Shown one piece after another: positions 1-8,919 of a stretch of DNA of 34,700 nt. This stretch comes from an uncultured Clostridia bacterium (lineage in GTDB: Bacteria; Bacillota; Clostridia; TANB77; CAG-508). Numbering within the stretch: position 1 is the first letter of the stretch; each line of letters opens with the position of its first letter. The stretch covers positions 1 through 34,700 of the forward strand of contig CAJFRV010000016.1 in the NCBI GenBank assembly GCA_904419495.1, given 5' to 3'. Both the position numbers and the translations under genes were made by a program. A model generated the notes under the pieces. The model worked only from the letters and a program-made list of their open reading frames with translations, had not been told where the DNA came from and ran no database searches.

Positions 1-312
1 AAAATTAATCATATGTTATTAGAAAAATTTGTTGATAAATCTGATAGTAAAAATGCATACATTTTATTTAATTGTTTCTTTATTGTTACCTTAATGTCTC
101 TAGTCATGACAATTATTGGTGGATTTTTAGGTGGAGATAATGCTCAAACAATTTTTAGTGAATTCTTTATTAGATGGCCTAGAAACTTCTGTGCAGCATT
201 TTTCTTAAATATTCTAGTGGCTGGTCCTATCAGTAGAGCAATTTTAAGAGCAATTCAATCTAAAAATGAAACAGTAGATAGTTCTGTTTTAGCTAATCAA
301 AATAATGATTAG
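1..312 (+). CDS. DUF2798-family membrane protein, 5' end outside window
   Basis: Small integral membrane protein of unknown function. Two hydrophobic segments are visible (around residues 18-38 and 58-76, counting from the Met at 13). The second contains a PRNFCAAFFLNILVAGPISR-like stretch typical of DUF2798 proteins, followed by a polar tail. The frame stays open to base 1 and no ribosome binding site precedes the ATG at 13. Family members are often a duplicated four-helix protein of about 150-160 residues, so I infer that the real start lies outside the window and this is the C-terminal half. It converges on fprA, and a shared bidirectional terminator follows its stop. Confidence 0.7.
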   Translation, partial: KINHMLLEKFVDKSDSKNAYILFNCFFIVTLMSLVMTIIGGFLGGDNAQTIFSEFFIRWPRNFCAAFFLNILVAGPISRAILRAIQSKNETVDSSVLANQNND

Positions 313-326
313 TCATTCTATATTTC

Positions 327-370
327 AAAAAAATACACTATATGTTTTCAAATAATATAGTGTATTTTTA
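327..370. terminator. Bidirectional terminator between convergent genes
   Basis: The stem AATACACTATAT pairs with ATATAGTGTATT, flanked by A-runs on the left and T-runs on the right. It can therefore terminate the + strand DUF2798 gene and the - strand fprA. Confidence 0.8.
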
Positions 371-383
371 TATTTTTTATCTA

Positions 384-1553
384 TTATTTTTCTAAAATCT
401 TATTTGCTAATTCTTCCATTTGTGATATATTTTCGTCACTCATTGTTGATTTTATTGTAATCATTGGTTCTATTATATTTATATTTTTCATTTCTTCTAG
501 TATTCCCTTCATACATTTTCCAGCTGAAGGTGCCCATGATCCATTTTCTATAATTCCCACTGTTCTGTTTTGATAATTTCTTTCTTTTAAATGATCCAAA
601 AACTGTTTCATTGGTGGGAATATTCCTGCATTATAGCTAGAAGATGCAACAATTAAATGTGAATACTTGAAAGCATCTTCAACTGCTTCTGCCCAATCTT
701 CTTTTGTTAAGTCTGCTAATACTACTTTTTTTGCACCTTTTCCCCTTAAAATTTCTGCAAATTTTTGAGCCGCTTTTAAGGTATTTCCATAGATAGAGCT
801 ACAAGCAATATAGATTCCTTCCTCCTCTGGTCTATAACTACTCCATATATTATACTTATCTATATAATATCCTAAATTTTCTTTTAAAATTGGTCCATGT
901 AAAGGACAAATCATTTGAATATCTAAGTTTGCTGCTTTTTTTAATAGTGTTTGCACTTGCATTCCATATTTTCCAACAATTCCAAAATAGTATCTTCTTG
1001 CTTCACAATCCCATTCTTCATCCACATCCAAAGTTCCAAATTTACCAAATCCATCTGCTGAAAATAGGATTTTCTCTGTTTGCTCATAAGTTACCATAAC
1101 TTCTGGCCAATGTACCATTGGTGCCATGAAGAATTGTAATTTATGTTTTCCTATATCCAATACATCCCCTTCCATAACTACAAATTTTCTATTAGAAAAA
1201 TCAATTTCCTTAAAGAAATTTGCAAGCATGTTAAAGGTAAGTTGATTGCCAACAATTTTCATTTCTGGATATTTTTTAGCTACTATTCCTATATTATATG
1301 CATGGTCTGGCTCCATATGCGAAACAATTAGATAATCTGGCTTTTCTCCATCTAATGCTTTTTCTAGATTTTCTAGCCATATATCTGTTAATTTTTCATC
1401 AATCGTATCTAATATGACATTCTTTTCATCTTTTATTAAATAAGAATTATAGCTCATTCCATTTTCTAATATATATTGATTTTCAAAAATTTTAATGTCT
1501 TTGTCACTTGCTCCTATATGAATAATATCTTTTGAAATCGTCATATCACTCAT
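384..1553 (-). CDS. fprA: Flavodiiron protein (FprA/rubredoxin:oxygen or NO reductase type)
   Basis: Soluble cytoplasmic flavodiiron protein that reduces O2 to water and/or NO to N2O, a protective enzyme of strict anaerobes. The N-terminal metallo-beta-lactamase-like domain (about 1-245) carries the full diiron ligand set. Counting from the upstream TTG: HMEPDH (H80, E82, D84, H85), H149, D168 in SADGF and H220 in CPLHGP. The C-terminal flavodoxin domain (about 246-390) has the FMN phosphate loop SSIYGNT. There is no C-terminal rubredoxin or flavin-reductase fusion, so it is class A and needs an external rubredoxin. A TTG at 1556 and an ATG at 1553 are both possible; AGGAGG lies 7 and 10 nt upstream respectively, and I prefer ATG. 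It starts 27 nt after the gene at 1581-3287, so the two are probably cotranscribed. Confidence 0.95.
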   Translation of the reverse strand: MSDMTISKDIIHIGASDKDIKIFENQYILENGMSYNSYLIKDEKNVILDTIDEKLTDIWLENLEKALDGEKPDYLIVSHMEPDHAYNIGIVAKKYPEMKIVGNQLTFNMLANFFKEIDFSNRKFVVMEGDVLDIGKHKLQFFMAPMVHWPEVMVTYEQTEKILFSADGFGKFGTLDVDEEWDCEARRYYFGIVGKYGMQVQTLLKKAANLDIQMICPLHGPILKENLGYYIDKYNIWSSYRPEEEGIYIACSSIYGNTLKAAQKFAEILRGKGAKKVVLADLTKEDWAEAVEDAFKYSHLIVASSSYNAGIFPPMKQFLDHLKERNYQNRTVGIIENGSWAPSAGKCMKGILEEMKNINIIEPMITIKSTMSDENISQMEELANKILEK

Positions 1554-1580
1554 CAATAAAATTCCTCCTACACATAATTT

Positions 1581-3287
1581 TTATTGTTCTGTAATAATTA
1601 TTTGACTAATTATTCCCTCGTCATTATATTGCATCTGCACATTATACATACTACCTGTATTCACATCTTCTGTTGGTACTTTTGTATCTTCTTTTGTTAA
1701 AGTAATATCTCCACTAACTTCTATTTTTCTATTTTCATCTGTTTCTCCCACATTGTTGGAAATAACAGCTTGTAGCAATGCTCTAACAGTTGTTCCGCTT
1801 TGTTCTCCCTCATATTGCATAAATCGTTGATTAAATGCTTCCATTTCTACTTCAGACATAGAACTTTCATTTACAACATCTGATGCTTGATTATATATCA
1901 ACATGCTTAAAGATGTTAATGGAGAAGCAAATAATAATGGATTTCCATATTCACTAAATCCGATTTCTTCCATTTGCATTGTATTAACTTGTCCAATTCT
2001 TTCAACAATTGATGTAATTAATGTTACAATTTGTTCTGCATCATATTCATTTAGTTTTTGTATCTCATCTTCTGCATAATCTGCAATAGTAATTCCATCA
2101 TTAAATGTATCTGTACAATTTAAATTATATACCATTTTTTGTTCTTGTCCATTCATTGTTCCTACTAAACCATATTGATATGTTTCATTTACACTTGCTA
2201 ATTGTTCTAGTCCTTGGTAACTTGCCGTTAAAAAATATCTCATGCTTTCTTGTGTTTCTACATCTAGCATATTGATTTCTATTCCATAAGTTAAAGTCCC
2301 TTGTGTATTTGTTTTCGTTATTTTTAATTCTGTTTGATCATTTTTTATGGCTATACTTGATAATTTTTTATCTATTTGAGATACTGTTATGATATTCGTT
2401 CCTTCGTCTATTTCTGAAGCATTTATATCATCAATTATTCCTTGAATAATATTTTGTATAGTTATTTCTTCTGTAGAATTTACATTCATATTTTCTATAA
2501 TTTCTTTTGTTGCTTCTTCCATTTTTGGCATTAATATTTGATCATTTTTTAATGTTTCTAAAACATTAAGTACCAAGTCTTTTAATTCTTGATTAGTCAT
2601 TTCTACTGAATAACTCTCTGTATTATTTTCTTTTGTCTTTGTAAATTCCTTCTGTCCTAGTTTTCCCTCTAATATAGATTTATATGTATTTGTTATTTGT
2701 TCTCTTTCTTCATTTGTATAAGTTATTGTTTCTTGATTTGTAAAATTACTAAAAAAATCAATTGTATCCGGAAATTCTGTTGTATCAGTTACACCAAATT
2801 TTTCTATAAATTGTTTTAAATTTCTATTTTCTATTCCCACATATTTACTTGAAACATAATCGGTTTGTAATCCTAATGTCTCATCTGCATATTTATATTT
2901 AAATGGAAAATTAACATCACTTGAATAATTTAATGAAATATCTTGTTCATTTTTTCTTGTTGTATTATCAACTTTTCCAGAATATTCTATATTAAAGTCA
3001 TTTAGTGTTTGTAATGTTTCTGAATCCATACCACTTATATTAACATCCATATAAAATTTTCCGCTATCTTCATATTTTCCTGTATATTTCTTTTTTGAAT
3101 ATTCTGTTAATTGGTTATCTATAAATCCATCTTGTACATCTACCATTTGTCCTAAATATTTAAAAAATAGCTGTGCATTTGTTTTTAATACATCTGTTGC
3201 AAAATATAAGTACGCAAAAATGCCTCCTAAAATGAATATTAAAACAATTACTATAATAATTAATTTTTCTATCGTTTTTGCCTTCAT
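1581..3287 (-). CDS. Membrane-anchored extracellular protein of unknown function
   Basis: 568 residues. The short basic N-terminus is followed by one membrane segment (about 9-31, IIIVIVLIFILGGIFAYLYF). The rest is a large polar, Thr/Asn/Glu-rich extracytoplasmic domain with no Cys residue pairs, repeats or catalytic motif that I recognise. The stretch just after the membrane segment (TDVLKTNAQLFFKYL) resembles uncharacterised clostridial membrane-anchored proteins, possibly the DUF6583 type, but I cannot confirm that. The start is supported by AAGGGGG about 8 nt upstream of the ATG. It probably heads a two-gene unit with fprA (27 nt gap), though nothing in it suggests an oxidative-stress role. 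Confidence 0.85.
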   Translation of the reverse strand: MKAKTIEKLIIIVIVLIFILGGIFAYLYFATDVLKTNAQLFFKYLGQMVDVQDGFIDNQLTEYSKKKYTGKYEDSGKFYMDVNISGMDSETLQTLNDFNIEYSGKVDNTTRKNEQDISLNYSSDVNFPFKYKYADETLGLQTDYVSSKYVGIENRNLKQFIEKFGVTDTTEFPDTIDFFSNFTNQETITYTNEEREQITNTYKSILEGKLGQKEFTKTKENNTESYSVEMTNQELKDLVLNVLETLKNDQILMPKMEEATKEIIENMNVNSTEEITIQNIIQGIIDDINASEIDEGTNIITVSQIDKKLSSIAIKNDQTELKITKTNTQGTLTYGIEINMLDVETQESMRYFLTASYQGLEQLASVNETYQYGLVGTMNGQEQKMVYNLNCTDTFNDGITIADYAEDEIQKLNEYDAEQIVTLITSIVERIGQVNTMQMEEIGFSEYGNPLLFASPLTSLSMLIYNQASDVVNESSMSEVEMEAFNQRFMQYEGEQSGTTVRALLQAVISNNVGETDENRKIEVSGDITLTKEDTKVPTEDVNTGSMYNVQMQYNDEGIISQIIITEQ

Positions 3288-3318
3288 TTGTTTTCCCCCT
3301 TTTTTATTTTCTTCTTAA

Positions 3319-3347
3319 ATTCTATCACAATAATTAAATTTTGTATA
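3319..3347 (-). promoter_or_regulatory. Candidate sigma-A promoter for the 1581-3287 gene and fprA
   Basis: On the minus strand, TATACA, a 17-nt spacer and TAGAAT, ending about 32 nt upstream of the ATG. The -10 is good and the -35 matches consensus at four of six positions. Confidence 0.45.
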
Positions 3348-3362
3348 CTTTTTATAAAATTT

Positions 3363-3399
3363 TTAATGATTTTGGGGACGGAGAAAAAAATCATCAATA
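3363..3399. repeat. Solo copy of the GGGGACGGAG repeat family
   Basis: TTTTGGGGACGGAG followed by an A-run and ATCAT is nearly identical to one arm of the inverted pair at 15401-15530. It has no partner arm here. It lies between an ABC-exporter terminator and the next gene's promoter, like the other copies, which are all intergenic. Confidence 0.6.
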
Positions 3400-3400
3400 T

Positions 3401-3432
3401 AAAAGCACCACACTTTTAAAGTGGGTGCTTTT
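3401..3432. terminator. Terminator downstream of the ABC exporter operon
   Basis: AAAAGCACC pairs with GGTGCTTTT (9 bp). After a one-base bulge CAC pairs with GTG, around a TTTTAAA loop. It lies 28 nt after the stop of the exporter gene ending at 3460. Confidence 0.75.
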
Positions 3433-3459
3433 GCTATATAAATGCCTTAACATATTTAA

Positions 3460-5322
3460 TTAATCTATTTCAATTGCACCAGTATATAATCCATAATAGG
3501 TTCCTTTTTGTGCAATTAATTCATCATGATTTCCTCTTTCAATAATTCTTCCATGGTCTAATACCATAATTAAATCAGAATTTTTGATTGTTGAAAGTCT
3601 ATGTGCAATAACAAACACCGTTCTTCCCTTCATTAATTTATCCATTCCTTCTTGAACAATTTTTTCTGTTCTTGTATCAATACTTGATGTTGCTTCATCT
3701 AAGATTAATACTGGCGGATTATTTAATGCTGCTCTTGCAATTGATAATAATTGTCTTTGCCCTTGTGATAACCCTTCTCCATTACCAGTTATCATGGTAT
3801 CATATCCATGTGGTAAATGTTTAATAAATTTATCTGCATTTGATAATTTTGCAGCTGCCTCAACTTCTTCATCTGTTGCATTTAATTTTCCATAACGAAT
3901 ATTGTCTCTGATGGTTCCTGTAAATAAGCTTGTATCTTGAAGAACCATTCCTAATGATCTTCTTAAATCATCTTTTTTAATTTTTCTGATGTTAATTCTA
4001 TCATAACGAATCTTTCCATCTTGGATATCATAAAATCTGTTAATTAGGTTTGTTATGGTTGTTTTTCCTGCTCCTGTTGCTCCAACAAATGATACCTTTT
4101 GACCTTCTTTTGCTGTTAATGTAATATCATGTAAAATTCGTTTCTTTTCTTCATATCCAAATTGTACATTTTCAAATTCCACTTGACCACGAAGTCTTGT
4201 GTAAGTGATTCTTCCATCTTTATGAGGATGTTTCCATGCCCACATGCCTGTTCTTTCTTCAGATTCAACAATTTTTCCATTTTCCATTTTAGCATTTACT
4301 AATGTTACATATCCTTCGTCAACCTCTTCTTCTTGGTCTATTAAATCAAAGATTCTTTCAGCACCAGCTAATGCCATAATAATAGAGTTCATTTGTTGAG
4401 AAACTTGACCTAGTGGATTTGTAAAGGCTTTTACATATTGTAAAAAGGCTGCAATACTACCAATTGTTAAAATACCGTTAACAGACAAAATACCACCAAT
4501 AACAGCAACTAATACATAGCCTAAATTTCCTATATTCATGATACAAGGCATTAAAATATTGGCATACATATTCGCTTTTGTCATACTGTCACATAATTGT
4601 TCATTTAGGTCATCAAATTTTGCTTTTGAATCTTCTTCATAATTAAATACTTTGACAACTTTTTGTCCTTCCATCATTTCTTCAATATATCCATTAACTT
4701 TTCCGATATCTTCTTGTTGTTTAACGAAAAATCTCGAACTGTTTCCTCCTAGATATCTTGATACAAATATCATCAATATGACCATTGCTAATACAACAAG
4801 TGTTAAATAAAGATTGGTTGCAAGCATAGCAATTAGTACAGCTACCATAGAAACACAAGCTGAAAATACTTGTGGAATACTTTGGCTTAACATTTGTCTT
4901 AAAGTATCTACGTCATTTGTATAGGTACTCATAATATCTCCATGTGTTCTACTATCAAAATATTTGATTGGTAATTTTTGCATATGATTAAACATTTGTG
5001 TACGAATTTTGTTTAGCACACCTTGTGATATATTCACCATTAATCGGTTATATGTGAATGTACAAACCACACCTACTAAATAGATAACTGCCATTATCAT
5101 AATCACATTTAATAATCTTGTATAATCTGGAGACTGACTTCCTAAAAGTGGTGTGATGAAATCATCGATTAAGAATTTAATAAATTGTGTTCCAATAACA
5201 CCAACTAAAGCACTGATGATGATACTGACTAAAACAACTGCTAATTGTAATTTATATCCTTCTGTTACATATTTTAATAATCTTTTAATTGTCTTTCTTT
5301 TCTTTCCTTTGGTTTTAGGCAT
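3460..5322 (-). CDS. ABC exporter half-transporter, catalytic partner (BmrD/LmrD-like)
   Basis: Half-size ABC exporter, with an N-terminal six-helix membrane domain (about 20-330) and a nucleotide-binding domain (about 380-610). Walker A GATGAGKT is at 414-421, the signature is the non-canonical LSQGQ at 518-522, and Walker B is followed by the catalytic Glu (LDEATSSID, E543). A linker insertion around 335-378 (including GMWAWKHPHKDG) separates the two domains, as in many clostridial heterodimer subunits. With the adjacent half-transporter it should form a heterodimeric drug, lipid or peptide exporter with one consensus and one degenerate ATP site. Its ATG overlaps the upstream stop by 8 nt (ATGCCTAA), and its AGGAGG lies inside the upstream gene's last codons, so the two are translationally coupled. 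Confidence 0.95.
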   Translation of the reverse strand: MPKTKGKKRKTIKRLLKYVTEGYKLQLAVVLVSIIISALVGVIGTQFIKFLIDDFITPLLGSQSPDYTRLLNVIMIMAVIYLVGVVCTFTYNRLMVNISQGVLNKIRTQMFNHMQKLPIKYFDSRTHGDIMSTYTNDVDTLRQMLSQSIPQVFSACVSMVAVLIAMLATNLYLTLVVLAMVILMIFVSRYLGGNSSRFFVKQQEDIGKVNGYIEEMMEGQKVVKVFNYEEDSKAKFDDLNEQLCDSMTKANMYANILMPCIMNIGNLGYVLVAVIGGILSVNGILTIGSIAAFLQYVKAFTNPLGQVSQQMNSIIMALAGAERIFDLIDQEEEVDEGYVTLVNAKMENGKIVESEERTGMWAWKHPHKDGRITYTRLRGQVEFENVQFGYEEKKRILHDITLTAKEGQKVSFVGATGAGKTTITNLINRFYDIQDGKIRYDRINIRKIKKDDLRRSLGMVLQDTSLFTGTIRDNIRYGKLNATDEEVEAAAKLSNADKFIKHLPHGYDTMITGNGEGLSQGQRQLLSIARAALNNPPVLILDEATSSIDTRTEKIVQEGMDKLMKGRTVFVIAHRLSTIKNSDLIMVLDHGRIIERGNHDELIAQKGTYYGLYTGAIEID

Positions 5323-7054
5323 CTTCGTCTCCTCCTTTCATCTGTGATTCATATACTTCTCTATAAATTGCATTTGTTTTTAATAATTCTTCTGATGTTC
5401 CAATACCATCTATTTTTCCTTCATTTAAAACAATAATTTTATCTGCATCTTCTATTGAAGAAACTCTTTGTGCAATAATGATTTTTGTTGTATTTGGTAT
5501 TTCTTCTCTAAATGCTTTTCTAATCAATGCATCTGTTTTCGTATCAACAGCACTTGTTGAATCATCTAGAATTAATATTTTTGGTTTCTTTAACATGGCT
5601 CTTGCAATACAAATTCTTTGTTTTTGTCCTCCTGAAACATTTGTACCACCTTGATCTAGTACAGTTTCATATTTGCTTGGGAATTCTTTGATAAATCCAT
5701 CTGCTTGTGCTAATTTACAAGCTTCTTCTAATTCTTCTTGATCTGCTTCTTTATCTCCCCATCTTAAGTTTTCTGCAATCGTTCCAGAGAATAAGACATT
5801 TTTTTGTAATACCATGGCTACAGCATCTCTTAAAGCGTGGATTTCATAATCTTTAACATCAATGCCACCTACTTTAATACTTCCTTTTGTAACATCATAT
5901 AGTCTAGGTATTAATTGTACAAGTGTTGATTTTGAGCTTCCTGTTCCTCCAATAATTCCAATCGTTTCTCCTGCTTTAATATCCAAATTAATATTTTCCA
6001 GAGCAAATTTATCATCATTTTGCTCGTCACTGTATTGGAAACTTACATTTTCAAATTTGATAGATCCATCTTTTACTTCTGTTAGTGGATTTTCTCTATC
6101 TTTTATAGTTGGTTCTTCATCAATGACTTCAATAATTCTTTCTGCTGATGATTGTGCCATAATAATCATAACAAATACAAATGATAACATCATTAAGCTT
6201 GCAAGGATTTGCCATGCATATGTAATAATACTTGATAATTGTCCTGTTTGCATTTCTCCACCAACAATTAATTGTGTACCAATCCATGAAATTAATAAAA
6301 TACAGGTATAAATGGTAAATTGCATAACTGGTCCATTAAATGCAACAATTTTTTCTGCTTTTTTGAAGTTTTCATATACTTCATCATTAACTTCTTTAAA
6401 TTTCTTTTCTTCGAAAGATTCTCTAACATATGCTTTTACAACTCTAATAGCAGATACATTTTCTTGAACCACTCTGTTTAATTTATCATATTTTTTAAAT
6501 ACTCTCTCGAAGTTAGGATGTGCTTTTATCGCTATATAGAATAAAATAGCACCTAATACTGGTATTGCTACAAAAAAGACGGCTGACAATTTCATACTGA
6601 TAGACATAACCATTAATAAGGCAAATATCATCATGATTGGTCCTCTAACCAAAATTCTAATAATCATTTGGAAAGCCATTTGCACATTGGTGACATCAGT
6701 AGTCATACGTGTTACTAGACTTGATGTTGAAAATTTATCTATATTTTCAAATGAGTAGTCTTGCACTTTATGAAACATGGCTTTTCTCAAGTTTTTCGCA
6801 TATCCTGCAGAAGCCTTTGCTGCAAATCTTCCAGATAGCATTCCAAAGGTTAAAGATAATATGGCTGAAACAATTAATAAAGCTCCCATTTCTAGAATAT
6901 AGTGGACATCTCCATTTTGGATTCCCACATCTATAATTTTAGCCATTAATAAAGGAATAATAACCTCCATAACAACTTCTAAAACAACAAAAATCGGTGT
7001 TAATATGGCATCTTTTTTATATTCTTTAACATAACTTGCTAATTTTTTTAACAT
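5315..7054 (-). CDS. ABC exporter half-transporter, degenerate-site partner (BmrC/LmrC-like)
   Basis: Second half of the heterodimeric exporter, 579 residues. The membrane domain spans about 15-310 and the nucleotide-binding domain about 330-575. Walker A is slightly unusual (GGTGSSKST, 369-377), with Ser replacing the usual third Gly. The signature is the consensus VSGGQ (473-477). Walker B is followed by Asp rather than Glu (LDDSTSAVD, D498). An Asp at that position in one subunit and an LSxGQ change in the partner is the known pattern of heterodimeric exporters with one impaired ATPase site. The ATG overlaps the marR stop by 7 nt (ATGTTAA), with AAGGAGAG upstream. Substrates cannot be read from the sequence. 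Confidence 0.95.
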   Translation of the reverse strand: MLKKLASYVKEYKKDAILTPIFVVLEVVMEVIIPLLMAKIIDVGIQNGDVHYILEMGALLIVSAILSLTFGMLSGRFAAKASAGYAKNLRKAMFHKVQDYSFENIDKFSTSSLVTRMTTDVTNVQMAFQMIIRILVRGPIMMIFALLMVMSISMKLSAVFFVAIPVLGAILFYIAIKAHPNFERVFKKYDKLNRVVQENVSAIRVVKAYVRESFEEKKFKEVNDEVYENFKKAEKIVAFNGPVMQFTIYTCILLISWIGTQLIVGGEMQTGQLSSIITYAWQILASLMMLSFVFVMIIMAQSSAERIIEVIDEEPTIKDRENPLTEVKDGSIKFENVSFQYSDEQNDDKFALENINLDIKAGETIGIIGGTGSSKSTLVQLIPRLYDVTKGSIKVGGIDVKDYEIHALRDAVAMVLQKNVLFSGTIAENLRWGDKEADQEELEEACKLAQADGFIKEFPSKYETVLDQGGTNVSGGQKQRICIARAMLKKPKILILDDSTSAVDTKTDALIRKAFREEIPNTTKIIIAQRVSSIEDADKIIVLNEGKIDGIGTSEELLKTNAIYREVYESQMKGGDEDA

Positions 7055-7521
7055 TTCTCTCTCCTTTCTTTATGATTATATTTTTCTTTTTCACAATTTT
7101 CTAAATTACTTGATGCTTTTTTTAATAGCTCTAAAAATTGCTTTTGTTCTTCTTTAGTCATTTCACTTACAATATTTTTTTCTTCTATTTCTATTTGCTT
7201 TTTTACAACAGTTTTTATTTCCAAGGCTTTTGATGTTAATACAATACTTTTTAATCTACAATCATCTTCTTTAGCTTTTCTTTCAATTAGTCCATTTGTT
7301 TCCATTAATTGAATAATTCCAGTAACTGTTGCTTTTCTCATATCAAATTCTTCTTCAATATCTTTAGCAAACACTTCTCCTTTTTTTGATTTTTTATAAA
7401 TATATCCTATGATCATAGATTGTACGCCTGTAACATTATATTTGCTTAATGTTTCATCCATATTTCTTTTTAATTGTCTTGATACAATTTGAATGTATTT
7501 TCCTATTTCATGTTTTTCCAT
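7048..7521 (-). CDS. MarR-family repressor of the ABC exporter operon
   Basis: 157-residue winged-helix regulator. The helix-turn-helix region KDIEEEFDMRKATVTGIIQL is followed by the wing (IERKAKEDDCRLKSIVLT) and a long C-terminal dimerisation helix. The frame is open further upstream, but the ATG at 7521 has a good RBS (AGAGGTG) and the longer form would begin inside the promoter and operator, so I use 7521. It is the first gene of a three-gene overlapping operon with the exporter pair. That arrangement is typical of a ligand-responsive, autoregulated repressor of its own efflux pump. The dyad over the start of transcription is the likely operator. Confidence 0.9.
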   Translation of the reverse strand: MEKHEIGKYIQIVSRQLKRNMDETLSKYNVTGVQSMIIGYIYKKSKKGEVFAKDIEEEFDMRKATVTGIIQLMETNGLIERKAKEDDCRLKSIVLTSKALEIKTVVKKQIEIEEKNIVSEMTKEEQKQFLELLKKASSNLENCEKEKYNHKERREKC

Positions 7522-7535
7522 ATCCACACCTCTTT

Positions 7536-7581
7536 TAGTTCGTAGCCTAACTATTTTAGTACAATATTTTTTATTTGTCAA
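7536..7581 (-). promoter_or_regulatory. Promoter and MarR-type operator of the exporter operon
   Basis: On the minus strand, TTGACA (7576-7581), 17 nt, then TAAAAT (7553-7558), a near-consensus sigma-A promoter. Immediately downstream, 7536-7553 forms the dyad TAGTTnG-N4-CnAACTA, which covers the predicted transcription start. I infer that MarR binds there to repress marR and the exporter. Confidence 0.8.
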
Positions 7582-7591
7582 GTTTTTTTAC

Positions 7592-7616
7592 AATAAAAAA
7601 ACGGGGCATGCCCCCT
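7592..7616 (-). terminator. Probable terminator of the integrase remnant
   Basis: Read on the minus strand, a short G/C stem (GGGG-CATG-CCCC) is followed by G and seven Ts. The stem is only 4-5 bp, so efficiency is uncertain. It lies between the integrase stop and the marR promoter. Confidence 0.5.
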
Positions 7617-7699
7617 AATGTTTGTTTTCATACATCTTAATTATACCACTCAAAACGCAATATTTTAACTTTTATGTAAAACACATCAATCTGCTTTCA

Positions 7700-8634
7700 C
7701 TACAATTTCTCTAAAAATTTCTTTTTCATTTCATATGATGAGTGAACATAACGATTTAAAGTAACATCTACACTTGCATGCCCTAAAATTTCGCTAAGTG
7801 ATTTTATATCCATACCTACCTTTATACAATTAGTAGCGAAAGTATGTCTTAAGACATGGAAATTATATTCTTTTACTTTACTCGCCTTTAGAATTCTTTT
7901 AAACATATTTTGGTAACTTCTTGGCTCTATATATTGTAAATTTGAACCCGTCAAAAAAAAAAAGAACCTGCATTTTGTTTTTTATATAAGCCTTTCAATA
8001 TATGATAAATTTTGTCTGACATTGGTATTGCTCTAATAGAAGAATCTGTTTTACTACTATCAATGATGATTTGTGTTTTCTTTTCAACTGTATATACTCT
8101 TTGTAAAGTTTTTTTGATCTGAATTACTTTTTTTTCTAGATCAATATCTTCCCATTTTAAAGCACAAATTTCTCCTATCCTCAATCCTGTATTTAAACAA
8201 ATTAATACTCCTAGACTTTTCAAGCTATTTTCTTTTAAACAATATTTTTCTAATTTATTAACTTCCTTTTTTGACAATACATTGATTTCTTTTACTCGTA
8301 CTTTAGGTGAAATAATCAAATCCAAATGTATATTCATACTATATTTTTGATTCGCATATTTTAATATAGATTTCAAAACATTTAATATTTCTTTTACTGA
8401 TTTTGGGGATAATTCTTTTGTTAATTCATTTGTCATTTGATTATAATCATACATTTCTAAATCTTTCTTTTTTAATTTTCCTAGTCTTTCTTTTAAATAC
8501 TTTTCTATGCAATACGCATATTTATAATATGTAGATTGTTTGATGGTATTTCTTTTTAGTTCTAACCATTCTTCTGAAATTTCTTCAAATTTAATGGTAC
8601 GATTTCTACTTATTATTTTATCTAATATCCACAT
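7700..8634 (-). pseudogene. Tyrosine integrase split by a frameshift in an 11-T tract
   Basis: Phage/ICE-type tyrosine recombinase in two frames. The upstream part (8634-7951) has an N-terminal SAM-like core-binding domain and the start of the catalytic domain, with the first Arg in TGLRIGE and a Lys in SSKTDSSIRAIPM. It ends with QNAGSFFF at a run of 11 T (7953-7963). The downstream part (7954-7700) continues in the next frame with TGSNLQYIEPRSY, then HVLRHTFA (His and Arg), LGHASVD (His) and NRYVH (Tyr nucleophile). A 12th T would join them into a protein of about 310 residues with every catalytic residue intact. This may be a real inactivation, a slippage-dependent switch, or a homopolymer error. 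AAGGAGG precedes the ATG. Confidence 0.85.
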
Positions 8635-8661
8635 ATTTCCTCCTTTCCTATCCCATAGTAA

Positions 8662-8691
8662 ACTATATCACTTTTATACCTTTTTTATCAA
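8662..8691 (-). promoter_or_regulatory. Candidate promoter of the integrase
   Basis: Minus strand TTGATA, an 18-nt spacer and TATAGT, ending 28 nt upstream of the integrase ATG. The rest of the 8635-8919 interval is AT-rich with no gene. It also holds the divergent promoter and palindrome for the gene at 8920. Confidence 0.5.
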
Positions 8692-8829
8692 TCTAACAGT
8701 TACTTATACATCATTTTGTAGTAATAATTGTACTAGTCATAATTTTAAAAAAAAGAGTGTATTACTTCTTTACCTTTATTTATGTTAATATTTATTTGTC
8801 TTTTTTACTTCACAGTTTTAAGTTAAATA

Positions 8830-8873
8830 CAAATCTATATAGATTTGAAGATTATGTTAATTTATGGTATAAT
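8830..8873 (+). promoter_or_regulatory. Promoter overlapped by a perfect 18-bp palindrome
   Basis: TTGAAG (8845-8850), 17 nt, then TATAAT (8868-8873) drives the gene at 8920. The perfect palindrome CAAATCTATATAGATTTG (8830-8847) overlaps the first bases of the -35. It is a likely repressor operator. The cognate regulator is not evident in this remnant element. Confidence 0.65.
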
Positions 8874-8919
8874 AAATATGTACAACAAAATCTGTTTTCA
8901 TTAGAAAAGGAGGATATTT

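Noticed and set aside
1143..1331. Several 60-150 residue + strand frames opposite fprA, the ABC exporter, enolase and the transporter genes
   Set aside because: They lie antisense within well-supported genes, lack ribosome binding sites and have the hydrophobic composition typical of antisense AT-rich frames.
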